Below are positions 19,285-27,317 of a stretch of 64,000 bases of DNA, piece by piece. Source of the DNA: Paenibacillus sp. KS-LC4 (GTDB taxonomy: Bacteria > Bacillota > Bacilli > Paenibacillales > Paenibacillaceae). The notes under the pieces are model-generated. The model searched no databases. It was not told where the DNA came from and saw nothing but the letters and a program-made list of their open reading frames with translations. The stretch covers positions 2,436,501 through 2,500,500 of the forward strand of contig NZ_CP145905.1 in the NCBI RefSeq assembly GCF_036894955.1. Direction: 5' to 3'. Both the position numbers and the translations under genes were made by a program. Numbering within the stretch: the first letter of the stretch is position 1; every line of letters starts with the position of its first letter.

Positions 19285-22212
19285 ATGGGAGTGCCTCTAT
19301 TGCGATTTTTGTTCCGCAAAATGTGGAACACCCGTTGGCTGACCTTTAGCGCCTTGGCGGGGCTGACGATTGCGGTTGCTTTTGCAACCAGCATCCCGAT
19401 GTATGCGGATGGAGCGCTCAAGCGTGTAGTCGCTGCTTCACTCAAAGAGAAAAGCACCGGCTTGCCGGCAGGCTCGCTGCTGATGCGGTATCAGTCGCCA
19501 GGCGGCCAGACAACCAATCTTTCAGCCTTGACTGAGGTCGACCGATACATTAAAGAGGATGTACCGAATGAAATCGGGTTTGCTTATCAGCACTTTGTTC
19601 GCAGCTTGTCGCTCCGCGGCGCCGATGTCGTGCCAGAAGACCCGACTAAGGTGGATGCGAGCCGTACTCGTCAGATGACACTGATGTCGATGACAGAACT
19701 CGAAGGCAAGACCGAAATTACGCAAGGAAGCTGGTTTACCGACAAGGTCGATAAGGACGGCGTAATGGAAGCGGTCATGCTTGAAGAAGCGATGTATCGC
19801 AATGATGTTCATATTGGAGATGTTTTCGAATACCCGATTTATAGCGGACTGAATTTAACGCTGCGCGTCAAAGTCGTCGGTGCTGTCAAGCCGCTGAATG
19901 ACACCGATCCTTATTGGTATCAAGGGCTTGAAGGACTGATGAATACGCTCCAGATTCACGAGAATGTGTTTTTGAAGACGCTGCTGGAGCAGCAAAAAAT
20001 TCCGCTTAACAATGCAAGCTGGTATTATGCCTTCGATTTGTCACAAGTGAAGACGAGTCAGCTTTCACCGCTCGGAAGAACGCTGGATCGCTTAAATATA
20101 GAGCTGTATCAGCGTTTGACGGACACGAAGGTGGAAATTTCATTTGCCGATACACTCATTGAATTTAAGCGGCAGAGCTTGCAGCTTCAGACGCTGCTAT
20201 TTACGCTGGCAGCTCCAATGCTTGCAATGGTGTTTTATTTTATCGCGATGAATGCCCGGCAGTCTCTCGATAAGCAGCGCAGCGACATTGCGGTGCTCCG
20301 CAGCCGCGGCGCTGGAACGAGGCAAATCATTTGGATTTATTTGCTGGAGGGCTTGCTCCTTGGGGCGATCGCTTTAGTATGCGGCCCGTTCCTCGGCTGG
20401 TTTATGGCGAAAAGCATCGGCTCGGCCAATGGCTTCCTGTCCTTCGTCAATCGGTCGTCCATCCCTGTCGGCTTCTCGACAGAGGCGATGATTGCTGGCG
20501 TGGCTGCCGTTGTGCTGGCGCTGCTCTCGACCATTATTCCGGCGATTATTTATGCCAGATCTTCGATTGTAAGCTATAAGAGGGATCTGGCACGCTCGGA
20601 CCGCAGTCCGTTTTGGCAGCGCTGGTTTATTGATGTTTTGCTGCTTGGCGCAGCCGGATATGGCTGGTATATGTTCAATCAGCGCCAGATGCTGACCTTT
20701 CAGACGGGACTGACGACGGACCAGCTTAATGTGCAGCCGTTTCTGTTTTTCGTGCCGGCGTTATCCATTTTTGCAATGGGATTGTTTTTCCTGCGGTTGT
20801 TCCCGTGGCTGCTGAAGGTGTTTAACTGGCTGGGCCGCAAGTTTTTGCCCGTTCCGCTTTATTTAACGCTTACCCAGCTATCGCGTTCTTCCAAAGGCTA
20901 TTATCCTTTAATGATTTTGCTCGTACTGACTCTCGGGCTTGGTGTATATAACGCATCTGCCGCCCGTACGATTGATTTGAACTCGACGGAGCGCACGCTG
21001 TATAAATTCGGTACGGACGTCGTCATTAAGACGAATTGGGACGGAACGCCAGAGATCAAATATACCGGTGGAAATAATGGAAACGGCGGCGGCAATGGCG
21101 GCAGCGGTGGAAATGGCTCCGGCGGTGGCGGGTCGTCAGGCGGCGGCTCTGGTGGTGCTGGCGGAGGGTCCGGCGGCGGTGGAGGCGGTGCGCAGCAGCC
21201 TGTGCCTACGCGCATTTTGTACAGTGAACCGCCGTTTGAGCTGTTCCGCAAAATGGAAGGCGTTGAAGCAGCAGCACGCGTGCTGCAAACGAAAGGGAAT
21301 ATCGTCGTATCGGGGCGCTCCATCGGTCAGGGCACGGTGATGGGCATCGACAATGTCGATTTCTCCAAGGTAGCTTGGTTCCGCAATGACTTGTTCCCCA
21401 CACATCCGTTTACGTATTTGAACTACCTAGGGATGTATGAGCAAGCGGCGCTTATTCCAACTGGAGTAGCGGAGAAATATCAGCTTAAACCGGGAGATAC
21501 CATATCGGTTGGCTTTACGGATGGCAAGCTGGATTTTGTGGTCGTAGGCATCCTGCCTTATTGGCCGACGCAATATCCGGATCAATCGCCGTTCGTCATT
21601 ACGAATCTCGATTACATTTACGATCAGCTTCCGATTATGCCTTATGAGGTGTGGCTCAAAATGAAGGATGGCGCCAAGGTTGCGCCGATTTTGGAGGAGC
21701 TGCAAAGGCAGGACATTGATGTGGCTACCATCAAGGATGTACGCAATGAACTGATTATCCAGTCCAAGCTTCCGACTCGAGGTGGCGTATTCGGCATTCT
21801 CAGTCTCGGCTTCCTCGTATCGGTCATCGTTACATTGACGGGGTATGTGCTGTATTGGTTCTTTAATCTTTCAGGACGGGTCGTGCAATTTGGCGTACTG
21901 CGGGCGATGGGGCTGTCACGCCGGCAGCTTACGGGCATGCTCATGCTGGAGCAGCTGTTTACAGCGGGGCTTTCCATCGGTCTAGGCGTTTTGATCGGCA
22001 AGCTGACGAGTCTGCTGTTCCTGCCATTCCTGCAAACGGCGGAAAATGCGACAGAAACGGTGCCGCCGTTCCGCGTCGTCTTCGAAGCGAAGGATACGAA
22101 TCAGCTGTTTATCGTCGTCGCTTTCATGATGATTACTGGAGCGCTGCTGCTCTTCCTGCATATTCGCAGGCTGCGGGTGCATCAGGCGGTTAAAATGGGA
22201 GAGGAGCGCTAA
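19285..22212 (+). CDS. FtsX-type ABC transporter permease with glycine-rich insert
   Basis: 975 residues. An N-terminal helix (about 16-34), an extracellular domain, a first FtsX-like block of helices (about 305-420, with the LRSRGAGTRQIIW coupling motif), two further helices near 450-500, a second large extracellular part, and a C-terminal FtsX block (about 840-965) with LRAMGLSRRQLTGML. In the second extracellular part about 45 residues (595-640) are almost pure Gly, Asn and Ser, a flexible linker just before a conserved-looking domain. The start lies three bases after the adaptor stop. The substrate is unknown; such systems export or act mechanically on the envelope. Confidence 0.9.
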   Translation: MGVPLLRFLFRKMWNTRWLTFSALAGLTIAVAFATSIPMYADGALKRVVAASLKEKSTGLPAGSLLMRYQSPGGQTTNLSALTEVDRYIKEDVPNEIGFAYQHFVRSLSLRGADVVPEDPTKVDASRTRQMTLMSMTELEGKTEITQGSWFTDKVDKDGVMEAVMLEEAMYRNDVHIGDVFEYPIYSGLNLTLRVKVVGAVKPLNDTDPYWYQGLEGLMNTLQIHENVFLKTLLEQQKIPLNNASWYYAFDLSQVKTSQLSPLGRTLDRLNIELYQRLTDTKVEISFADTLIEFKRQSLQLQTLLFTLAAPMLAMVFYFIAMNARQSLDKQRSDIAVLRSRGAGTRQIIWIYLLEGLLLGAIALVCGPFLGWFMAKSIGSANGFLSFVNRSSIPVGFSTEAMIAGVAAVVLALLSTIIPAIIYARSSIVSYKRDLARSDRSPFWQRWFIDVLLLGAAGYGWYMFNQRQMLTFQTGLTTDQLNVQPFLFFVPALSIFAMGLFFLRLFPWLLKVFNWLGRKFLPVPLYLTLTQLSRSSKGYYPLMILLVLTLGLGVYNASAARTIDLNSTERTLYKFGTDVVIKTNWDGTPEIKYTGGNNGNGGGNGGSGGNGSGGGGSSGGGSGGAGGGSGGGGGGAQQPVPTRILYSEPPFELFRKMEGVEAAARVLQTKGNIVVSGRSIGQGTVMGIDNVDFSKVAWFRNDLFPTHPFTYLNYLGMYEQAALIPTGVAEKYQLKPGDTISVGFTDGKLDFVVVGILPYWPTQYPDQSPFVITNLDYIYDQLPIMPYEVWLKMKDGAKVAPILEELQRQDIDVATIKDVRNELIIQSKLPTRGGVFGILSLGFLVSVIVTLTGYVLYWFFNLSGRVVQFGVLRAMGLSRRQLTGMLMLEQLFTAGLSIGLGVLIGKLTSLLFLPFLQTAENATETVPPFRVVFEAKDTNQLFIVVAFMMITGALLLFLHIRRLRVHQAVKMGEER

Positions 22213-22217
22213 CAGCT

Positions 22218-23102
22218 ATGATCGATTGCGAAGGCTTAGTCAAAATTTACAAAACGGATGATCTCGAGGTTGTCGCTTTGCAAGGTCTTAATCTTAAAGT
22301 AAACCCGGGCGAGCTAATGGCGATTATCGGGAACAGCGGAAGCGGGAAGTCGACGCTGCTCAATATTTTGGGCGGCCTCGACCACCCGTCTGCTGGTCAA
22401 GTCAGAGTAGGGCCATGGGATTTGCTGAAAATCAACCCGGACGATCTCGTGAAATACAAGCGGGAAACAGTCGGTTTTATATGGCAAAATAATGCCCGCA
22501 ACCTGCTGCCATATTTAACGGCATTGGAAAATGTCGAAATGCCGATGATGCTTTCGGGCAAGGTCGACCGGGCCTATGCCAAGCAGCTGCTGGAATGGGT
22601 AGGGCTCAAGGAGCGAATGCACAACAAGCTCCATCAATTATCCGGCGGGGAGCAGCAGCGGGTCGCGATTGCCATTTCCTTGTGCAATCGTCCGCAGCTG
22701 CTGCTGGCGGATGAGCCGACGGGATCGGTAGATACCGCCACGTCGGATCTGATTATGAATATTTTTCGCAAGCTGAACCGGGAAATTGGCATTACGATTG
22801 TCATTGTTACCCACGATCTGTCACTTGCGGGCAAAGTGGACCGTGTCGTTGCGATTCGCGATGGCTTGACGAGTACCGAGTTCATTAAGCGCAATCCCAA
22901 TATGAATACGGTTGGGGGTGAGGAAGAGCAAACAGGCAAAGGGCTTCAGGCTGTGCATGAAGCTTATGTCGTCGTAGACCGGGTGGGAAGACTCCAGGTG
23001 CCGAAGGAATATTTAACCGCACTAGGCATCACAGATAAAGCGACAATGGAGTTTGATGGTGAGCGAATCGTCATTTCGCCGCCTAAATCATTAGGGGGGT
23101 AA
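22218..23102 (+). CDS. ABC transporter ATP-binding protein with C-terminal AbrB-like tail
   Basis: Second ATPase of the operon. Walker A GNSGSGKST (about residue 37), signature LSGGEQQR (about 142), Walker B LLLADEPTGSVD and H-loop VTHD complete the ATPase by about residue 225. The remaining 65 residues end with VVDRVGRLQVPKEYLTALGI and a DG-x-x-I-x-I strand, the pattern of the AbrB/SpoVT swapped-hairpin fold. Such a tail is not part of standard MacB/LolD ATPases. It starts five bases after the permease stop and six bases before the solute-binding gene. Confidence 0.9.
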   Translation: MIDCEGLVKIYKTDDLEVVALQGLNLKVNPGELMAIIGNSGSGKSTLLNILGGLDHPSAGQVRVGPWDLLKINPDDLVKYKRETVGFIWQNNARNLLPYLTALENVEMPMMLSGKVDRAYAKQLLEWVGLKERMHNKLHQLSGGEQQRVAIAISLCNRPQLLLADEPTGSVDTATSDLIMNIFRKLNREIGITIVIVTHDLSLAGKVDRVVAIRDGLTSTEFIKRNPNMNTVGGEEEQTGKGLQAVHEAYVVVDRVGRLQVPKEYLTALGITDKATMEFDGERIVISPPKSLGG

Positions 23103-23108
23103 TATAGG

Positions 23109-24692
23109 ATGGAGAAACGGTTGTCTAATAGAAAAATGATTAAAAAGTGGGTTGTGGTCCCTGCGACACTGATGGTGGCGACATCAATTTTGGCAGCTTG
23201 TACCGGCGGTGCCCAAAGTACAGCGGAGAAGCATGTCCTTCGTATAGGTGTACTATATGGCGGAGCAGATAATGAACCGTACTTCCGTTCGCAATATACC
23301 GATACGTATGAAATGATGAACCCGGAGGTCGATTTTGAAATCGTAAGCGCGATTGACTACTCGGATATGCGCTTCCAGACTCCAGATGAGAATGGCAATA
23401 TCGACCAGCCAGATCCATATGCGAAAATGAAAGAGATGCTGACAGGCGATAATCCTGTCGATGTTGTTGTATTGGATTACAGCATGCTGCGCCGTCTAGT
23501 GCAGGATAACTTGCTGAAGCAGCTTGATCCATTGATCAGCCAAAGCAAATTCGATTTGACGGATTATGTGCCGACTGTCATTGACGGCATTAAATCGGCA
23601 GGCGACAACAACATTTATGCGCTGACGCCAACGTTCAGCTCATCGGCTCTTTTTTACAATAAAAAGCTGTTTGAAGAAAATGGCGTAGAGCCGCCTACTG
23701 ACAATATGACCTGGAAGGACGTTATGGACAAAGCTCGTCTTATGAGCAAGGGAGAGGGCGCTGACCGCAAATATGGCATGACCTTCAGCCGTTGGAACGG
23801 CGGCGATTTCAACTCCGATGTCCAAACGTACAGCTCGGCGCTTCAATTGAAAATGTGGGATGATAAAGGCGAGAAAATGCTGGTCAACACGCCGCAATGG
23901 GAAACTGTATGGAATACGATCGCAGGATTGTACAGAGAAGACATTGTGCCGGACCAAGACGATATTAACAAAATCAATGAAGAGTCGAACAAGGCTTCCG
24001 AGGACGGCAACTACGTGTACAACCCGACGCAAGGCGATTTGTTTGCGAGTGGCAAAGTAGCGATGACGATTGCTGATTACTATTATGTGAACGAGCTGAA
24101 CTCTACGATGAACAATGCCTCCAAAATTAAAGGCTTCGAGGCGTTTGATTGGGATGTCGTCACTTATCCGACCCATGAGGAAGCACCAGGCATTGGCGGC
24201 AATATTTCCTTCAGCCAGCTGATGGGGATTAATAACAATGCTCAGAACCCCGAGGATGCTTGGAAATTCATTCAATTTACAAACAGCAAGGAATGGGCGG
24301 AAATGAAATCCCGCAGCACGTATGAGCTTGTAGCGCGCAAGGAGTTCCTAAAGCCTAAAAACGGCATGAATTACAACATTGACGCGTTTACTTCCCTTAA
24401 ACCGATTCCGCCGCAAAGCGTGGATACCGAGCAGTTGTTCCGCGACAAGCCGGGCATTTGGGAAGCGCAAAATGCTTCTTATGAATTGTTCCAGAAGGTC
24501 ATTAAAGGCGATATCACTTCGAAGGAAGCGCTCGCTGAGTGGGAAACGAAGGGTAATTCTATACTGGAGAAGCTTAAGAAACAGCCGGCCAAGACAGATT
24601 CCTCCAATGCGGCTGACGGTGGCAGCACGGATGATGCCAGCACGCAAGTAGAGGAAGAAGAAACAACAGCAACAGAAGTGCCAGCAGGCTAA
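23109..24692 (+). CDS. Extracellular solute-binding lipoprotein, family 1
   Basis: Signal sequence with lipobox ILAAC (Cys about residue 30), then a family-1 binding protein: a domain with DVVVLDYSMLRRLV near 120, NIYALTPTFSSSALFYNKKLFEENG near 170 and AMTIADYYYV and the C-terminal WKFIQFTNSKEWAE segment. The last 40 residues are Thr/Glu/Ala-rich. Binding proteins of this type serve sugar importers; finding one as the last gene of an export-type operon is unusual, and no importer permease is present. It may be a sensor or substrate-presenting partner. Confidence 0.88.
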   Translation: MEKRLSNRKMIKKWVVVPATLMVATSILAACTGGAQSTAEKHVLRIGVLYGGADNEPYFRSQYTDTYEMMNPEVDFEIVSAIDYSDMRFQTPDENGNIDQPDPYAKMKEMLTGDNPVDVVVLDYSMLRRLVQDNLLKQLDPLISQSKFDLTDYVPTVIDGIKSAGDNNIYALTPTFSSSALFYNKKLFEENGVEPPTDNMTWKDVMDKARLMSKGEGADRKYGMTFSRWNGGDFNSDVQTYSSALQLKMWDDKGEKMLVNTPQWETVWNTIAGLYREDIVPDQDDINKINEESNKASEDGNYVYNPTQGDLFASGKVAMTIADYYYVNELNSTMNNASKIKGFEAFDWDVVTYPTHEEAPGIGGNISFSQLMGINNNAQNPEDAWKFIQFTNSKEWAEMKSRSTYELVARKEFLKPKNGMNYNIDAFTSLKPIPPQSVDTEQLFRDKPGIWEAQNASYELFQKVIKGDITSKEALAEWETKGNSILEKLKKQPAKTDSSNAADGGSTDDASTQVEEEETTATEVPAG

Positions 24693-24700
24693 AAAAAGAG

Positions 24701-24748
24701 CGTCCCGTATGAAGCCTGAAATGGCTCTGTGCGGGACGTTTGTTTTTG
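24701..24748 (+). terminator. Intrinsic terminator of the ABC operon
   Basis: GCGTCCCG and CGGGACGT arms with a 24-base loop, followed by TTGTTTTT. Confidence 0.85.
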
Positions 24749-24819
24749 CAGGTGTAAAAGTCGATGGATTACTGTATTTGGCCTTTATTGGGTATTCTAA
24801 GGAGTGAGGAGGGATACCA

Positions 24820-24984
24820 ATGAGGTGGATCTATTGGGTTCGATTATATGAGACAAAATTTCAGGCAGGCTGCCTGGTGCGGAGAATGGAAAATGATTGG
24901 TGGATCTACGGCTACGAATGTCCGCAGGAGGTCGAGGTTTTTCGCTCCAAGCGGGGACGTTACGGCGTGAGATTTTTGATTTAA
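24820..24984 (+). CDS. Small aromatic-rich protein, 54 residues
   Basis: Begins MRWIYWVRLYETKF and ends RGRYGVRFLI; eleven Trp and Tyr residues and many Arg. GGAGG lies eight bases before the ATG, a strong site. No signal peptide or membrane segment. I do not recognise the family. It stands alone between the ABC operon terminator and the tRNA promoter, and has no visible terminator of its own before the tRNA genes. Confidence 0.6.
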   Translation: MRWIYWVRLYETKFQAGCLVRRMENDWWIYGYECPQEVEVFRSKRGRYGVRFLI

Positions 24985-25015
24985 TTAAAAAGATTAAAAA
25001 AATGAAGAAAAATGC

Positions 25016-25045
25016 TTGACTTCACTATCTCATATATTGTATATT
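25016..25045 (+). promoter_or_regulatory. Sigma-A promoter of the tRNA pair
   Basis: TTGACT at 25016-25021, 18-base spacer, TATATT at 25040-25045, about 90 bases before the first tRNA. Confidence 0.65.
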
Positions 25046-25133
25046 AATTGATGTCGCCATTTCAAATTGATGCGCTGTACGAATGGAATATATAGCCGCT
25101 TTCTATTAAATCGTCTTACTAGACGTTTTATGA

Positions 25134-25210
25134 GGGCCCTTAGCTCAGTTGGTTAGAGCGGTCGGCTCATAACCGATTGGTCGGGGGTTCGAGTCCCTCA
25201 GGGCCCACCA
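25134..25210 (+). tRNA. tRNA with CAT anticodon, probably tRNA-Ile2 (lysidine type), alternatively elongator tRNA-Met
   Basis: Full cloverleaf: acceptor GGGCCCT pairs with AGGGCCC, D-arm TAGCTCAGTTGGTTAGAGC, anticodon loop CTCATAA, T-arm GGGGGTTCGAGTCCC, and an encoded CCA. The CAT anticodon is read as Met or, after lysidine modification by TilS, as Ile for AUA. C4-G69 and C5-G68 in the acceptor are features of TilS substrates, which favours Ile2. It is not the initiator, since it has a standard first base pair. Confidence 0.9.
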
Positions 25211-25231
25211 TTGTACACCTCAATCTATTAT

Positions 25232-25317
25232 GCCGGGGTGGCGGAATTGGCAGACGCACAGGACTTAAAATCCTGCGGTAGGTGACTACCGTACCGGTTC
25301 GATCCCGGTCCTCGGCA
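25232..25317 (+). tRNA. tRNA-Leu (anticodon TAA)
   Basis: Acceptor GCCGGGG pairs with CCTCGGC (wobbles included); anticodon stem-loop GGACTTAAAATCC has TAA; a long variable arm (GCGGTAGGTGACTACCGT) marks a class II tRNA. The 3' CCA is not encoded (TAC follows the discriminator A). It shares a transcript with the upstream tRNA and is followed by a terminator. Confidence 0.95.
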
Positions 25318-25322
25318 TACAG

Positions 25323-25355
25323 AAAACACCTTGAGAAATCAAGGTGTTTTTCTTT
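25323..25355 (+). terminator. Intrinsic terminator of the tRNA pair
   Basis: AAAACACCTTG, six-base loop, CAAGGTGTTTT and TTC TTTT. Confidence 0.9.
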
Positions 25356-25417
25356 TGTGTACTTATACAAAATTAGAGTGCTGTGCATTTTAAACTAAGG
25401 ACACAGGATTAATTAAT

Positions 25418-25467
25418 AAACCTCCTTTAGCTATCTGACTAAATCAGATGACCATAGGAGGTTTTTT
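25418..25467. terminator. Bidirectional intrinsic terminator
   Basis: AAACCTCCT and AGGAGGTTTTTT arms with an inner ATCTGA/TCAGAT hairpin. A-tract before and T-tract after allow termination both ways; on the minus strand it would end the small gene at 25495-25671. Confidence 0.75.
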
Positions 25468-25494
25468 CGTAGCTTATGACTTGAAAAGCGCCGA

Positions 25495-25671
25495 TCAGGC
25501 AATCTTTTTTTGAGCCTGAATAATTTCTTTTACTAACTCCTCAGATAAACTGTCTTTGTCAGAATAGCGTGCAGCTTGGATAGCAGGTTTGCTCATTTCA
25601 AGACATGCGGGCTTCTCTTGAATTGCTTTGACTAATAGGTATATCAGAACGATTGGTGCTTTTTGATCCAT
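25495..25671 (-). CDS. Small hypothetical protein, 58 residues
   Basis: Opens MDQKAPIVLIYLLVKAIQEK and ends EIIQAQKKIA; looks like a compact amphipathic helical protein without a signal peptide. The ribosome site is weak (TAGGT). A terminator sits immediately downstream on the same strand, which supports a real transcript. The codon pattern is protein-like. No family recognised. It lies between the tRNA pair and the nuclease-like cassette and points the other way. Confidence 0.5.
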   Translation of the reverse strand: MDQKAPIVLIYLLVKAIQEKPACLEMSKPAIQAARYSDKDSLSEELVKEIIQAQKKIA

Positions 25672-25929
25672 CTATATACCTATTATTTTTACCTAAAAGC
25701 AGGAAAATAGTCGTAAGAGGTCGAAAGTGTATGCCTTGGAATTATTTGTGTCGCTTATTCTTTGAACATTAACCTATTCTTTTAAGAGGAATCTTCATAC
25801 TTGGGGGATTGATCATTTATTTCAAGGTTACGGATCAACATATCATATAAGCTGGATAGATGGCGCAAAGCAGATCAAGGCAGGATGAGACGAACGAAAA
25901 TATAGAAAAAACAAAGATAGAGGTACCTA

Positions 25930-26664
25930 ATGATATATTTACTTGCTGGACTAATGTTAATGCTAGTCATACTTTCAAAATCACCCATTTTTAAAGGCTT
26001 TATTGGCGAAGTTTCTGTTCGTTCAAAGCTAAAAAAGCTTAATCCGAAAGAGTATATCATTCTAAATGATATCATGCTTAAGAAGGCGGATGGAAGAACA
26101 TCGCAAGTTGACCATATAGTGATATCGAAATACGGTGTGTTCGTCATTGAGACTAAAAATTATACAGGTTGGATCGTAGGCAATGAGAAAGCGGAATATT
26201 GGACACAGGTGATCTATAAGCGTAAAGAGAAGCTATACAATCCAATACGTCAAAATTATGGACATATTAAAGCGATAGAAGCTGCGCTGGATGACACTAC
26301 GATTCCAATTATCTCTATTATTGCCTTCAGTACACGGGCAGATTTAAAGCTGGAGCCGATGAGTGCGGAGGTAATCTACACCACCAAACTGGTGCCTACC
26401 ATAACGAAATATAATGTTCCCGTGCTGACGGGCAGCCAGGTAAAGCGTATACACGATATATTATCAACAAGCACGGTTAACGACAGACAAGAGAGAAAGC
26501 AGCATGTGAAGGTTATTAAAGAGAATCTGAACGTAAACAGAGCAAAAACAACTAGTGGCATTTGTCCAAGGTGCGGGAATCAATTGATGAAGCGTAATGG
26601 GAAAAATGGTGCTTTTATTGGCTGCAATAGCTATCCAAGATGTAGATTTACCAGCAATGCATAA
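25930..26664 (+). CDS. NERD-domain protein with C-terminal topoisomerase-type zinc ribbon
   Basis: Predicted nuclease-related protein. A membrane-anchor-like hydrophobic segment (residues 1-18) is followed by the NERD domain: FKGFIGEVSVRSKL (about 21), the core QVDHIVISKYGVFVIETKNY (about 59-78, with the Asp...Glu-x-Lys arrangement of restriction-like folds) and GWIVGNE, then YNPIRQN. The C-terminus has a C4 zinc ribbon, CPRCG...CNSYPRC (about 213-240), like the DNA-binding ribbons of topoisomerase I. This architecture is known in bacteria; its role is not. It heads a same-strand row of four genes; 23 bases separate it from the next. Confidence 0.88.
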   Translation: MIYLLAGLMLMLVILSKSPIFKGFIGEVSVRSKLKKLNPKEYIILNDIMLKKADGRTSQVDHIVISKYGVFVIETKNYTGWIVGNEKAEYWTQVIYKRKEKLYNPIRQNYGHIKAIEAALDDTTIPIISIIAFSTRADLKLEPMSAEVIYTTKLVPTITKYNVPVLTGSQVKRIHDILSTSTVNDRQERKQHVKVIKENLNVNRAKTTSGICPRCGNQLMKRNGKNGAFIGCNSYPRCRFTSNA

Positions 26665-26687
26665 ATATTTGGATTGTGAGGGGTAGT

Positions 26688-27317
26688 ATGAACACTGTAT
26701 GCAGCGAGCTTCATCATTTTGCTTGGCAATTACCCAGGTACAACTTCACCTTCGATAAAAAGCTAATTCCGCAAAACGGAATATACCTCCTATTTGAAAA
26801 AGGAGAGCGAGGTCACGGCAGTGATCGCATTGTTCGAATTGGGGCACATACTGGCGTAAATCAACTTCGTTCACGGCTCATGCAGCATTTTACGAATGAG
26901 AAGAAGGACAGAAGTATTTTTCGCAAAAACATTGGAAGATGCCTCTTGCATCAAGCGAATGACCCTTATCTTGCCGTATGGGAGCTCGATGCGACTTCAT
27001 CAAAAAATAAAAGTAGTTATAGTCATCTCATTATGCCCGATTATCAGAAAGAAATTGAACAGCAGGTTAGCAGCTATATGCGCGAGAATTTTACTTTCAC
27101 AGTGCTGGAAGTTCCAAGCAAGGAAGATCGGATTTATTTTGAATCGAGAATTGTTTCTACTGTGTCCTTATGCAAGGAGTGCTCTTGCTCCCAATCGTGG
27201 TTAGGGTTGTCTTCTCCAAAAGCTAAGATTAGAGAGAGTGGGCTTTGGCAAGTAAACGAGCTGTACAAGACAGGCTTGTCAGTGGAAGATTTTCAAAGAT
27301 TGGTGGAAAGTACCTAA
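26688..27317 (+). CDS. GIY-YIG-like nuclease domain protein
   Basis: 209 residues. NGIYLLFEKGE near residue 31 is followed by RIVRIGAHTG (about 48) and LRSRLMQHF, the spacing of the GIY-YIG fold (GIY ... IG ... R ... H), and a Glu in YFESRIVSTVSLC (about 157) sits where the metal-binding Glu is expected. The YIG element is altered to VRIG. ATG 26688 is chosen (GAGGGG five bases before) over GTG 26676. The stop overlaps the next ATG by one base, so the pair is translationally coupled. Activity is predicted, not shown. Confidence 0.7.
   Translation: MNTVCSELHHFAWQLPRYNFTFDKKLIPQNGIYLLFEKGERGHGSDRIVRIGAHTGVNQLRSRLMQHFTNEKKDRSIFRKNIGRCLLHQANDPYLAVWELDATSSKNKSSYSHLIMPDYQKEIEQQVSSYMRENFTFTVLEVPSKEDRIYFESRIVSTVSLCKECSCSQSWLGLSSPKAKIRESGLWQVNELYKTGLSVEDFQRLVEST

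Noticed and set aside
20901..21323. Pro-rich frame opposite the permease
   Set aside because: Its Pro run is the complement of the Gly-rich linker codons of the permease.
25167..25388. 73-codon minus-strand frame over the tRNA genes, ending GPEGLEPPTNRL
   Set aside because: It is the antisense of tRNA-Leu and tRNA-Ile2/Met; frames of this wording are a well-known artefact over tRNA genes.
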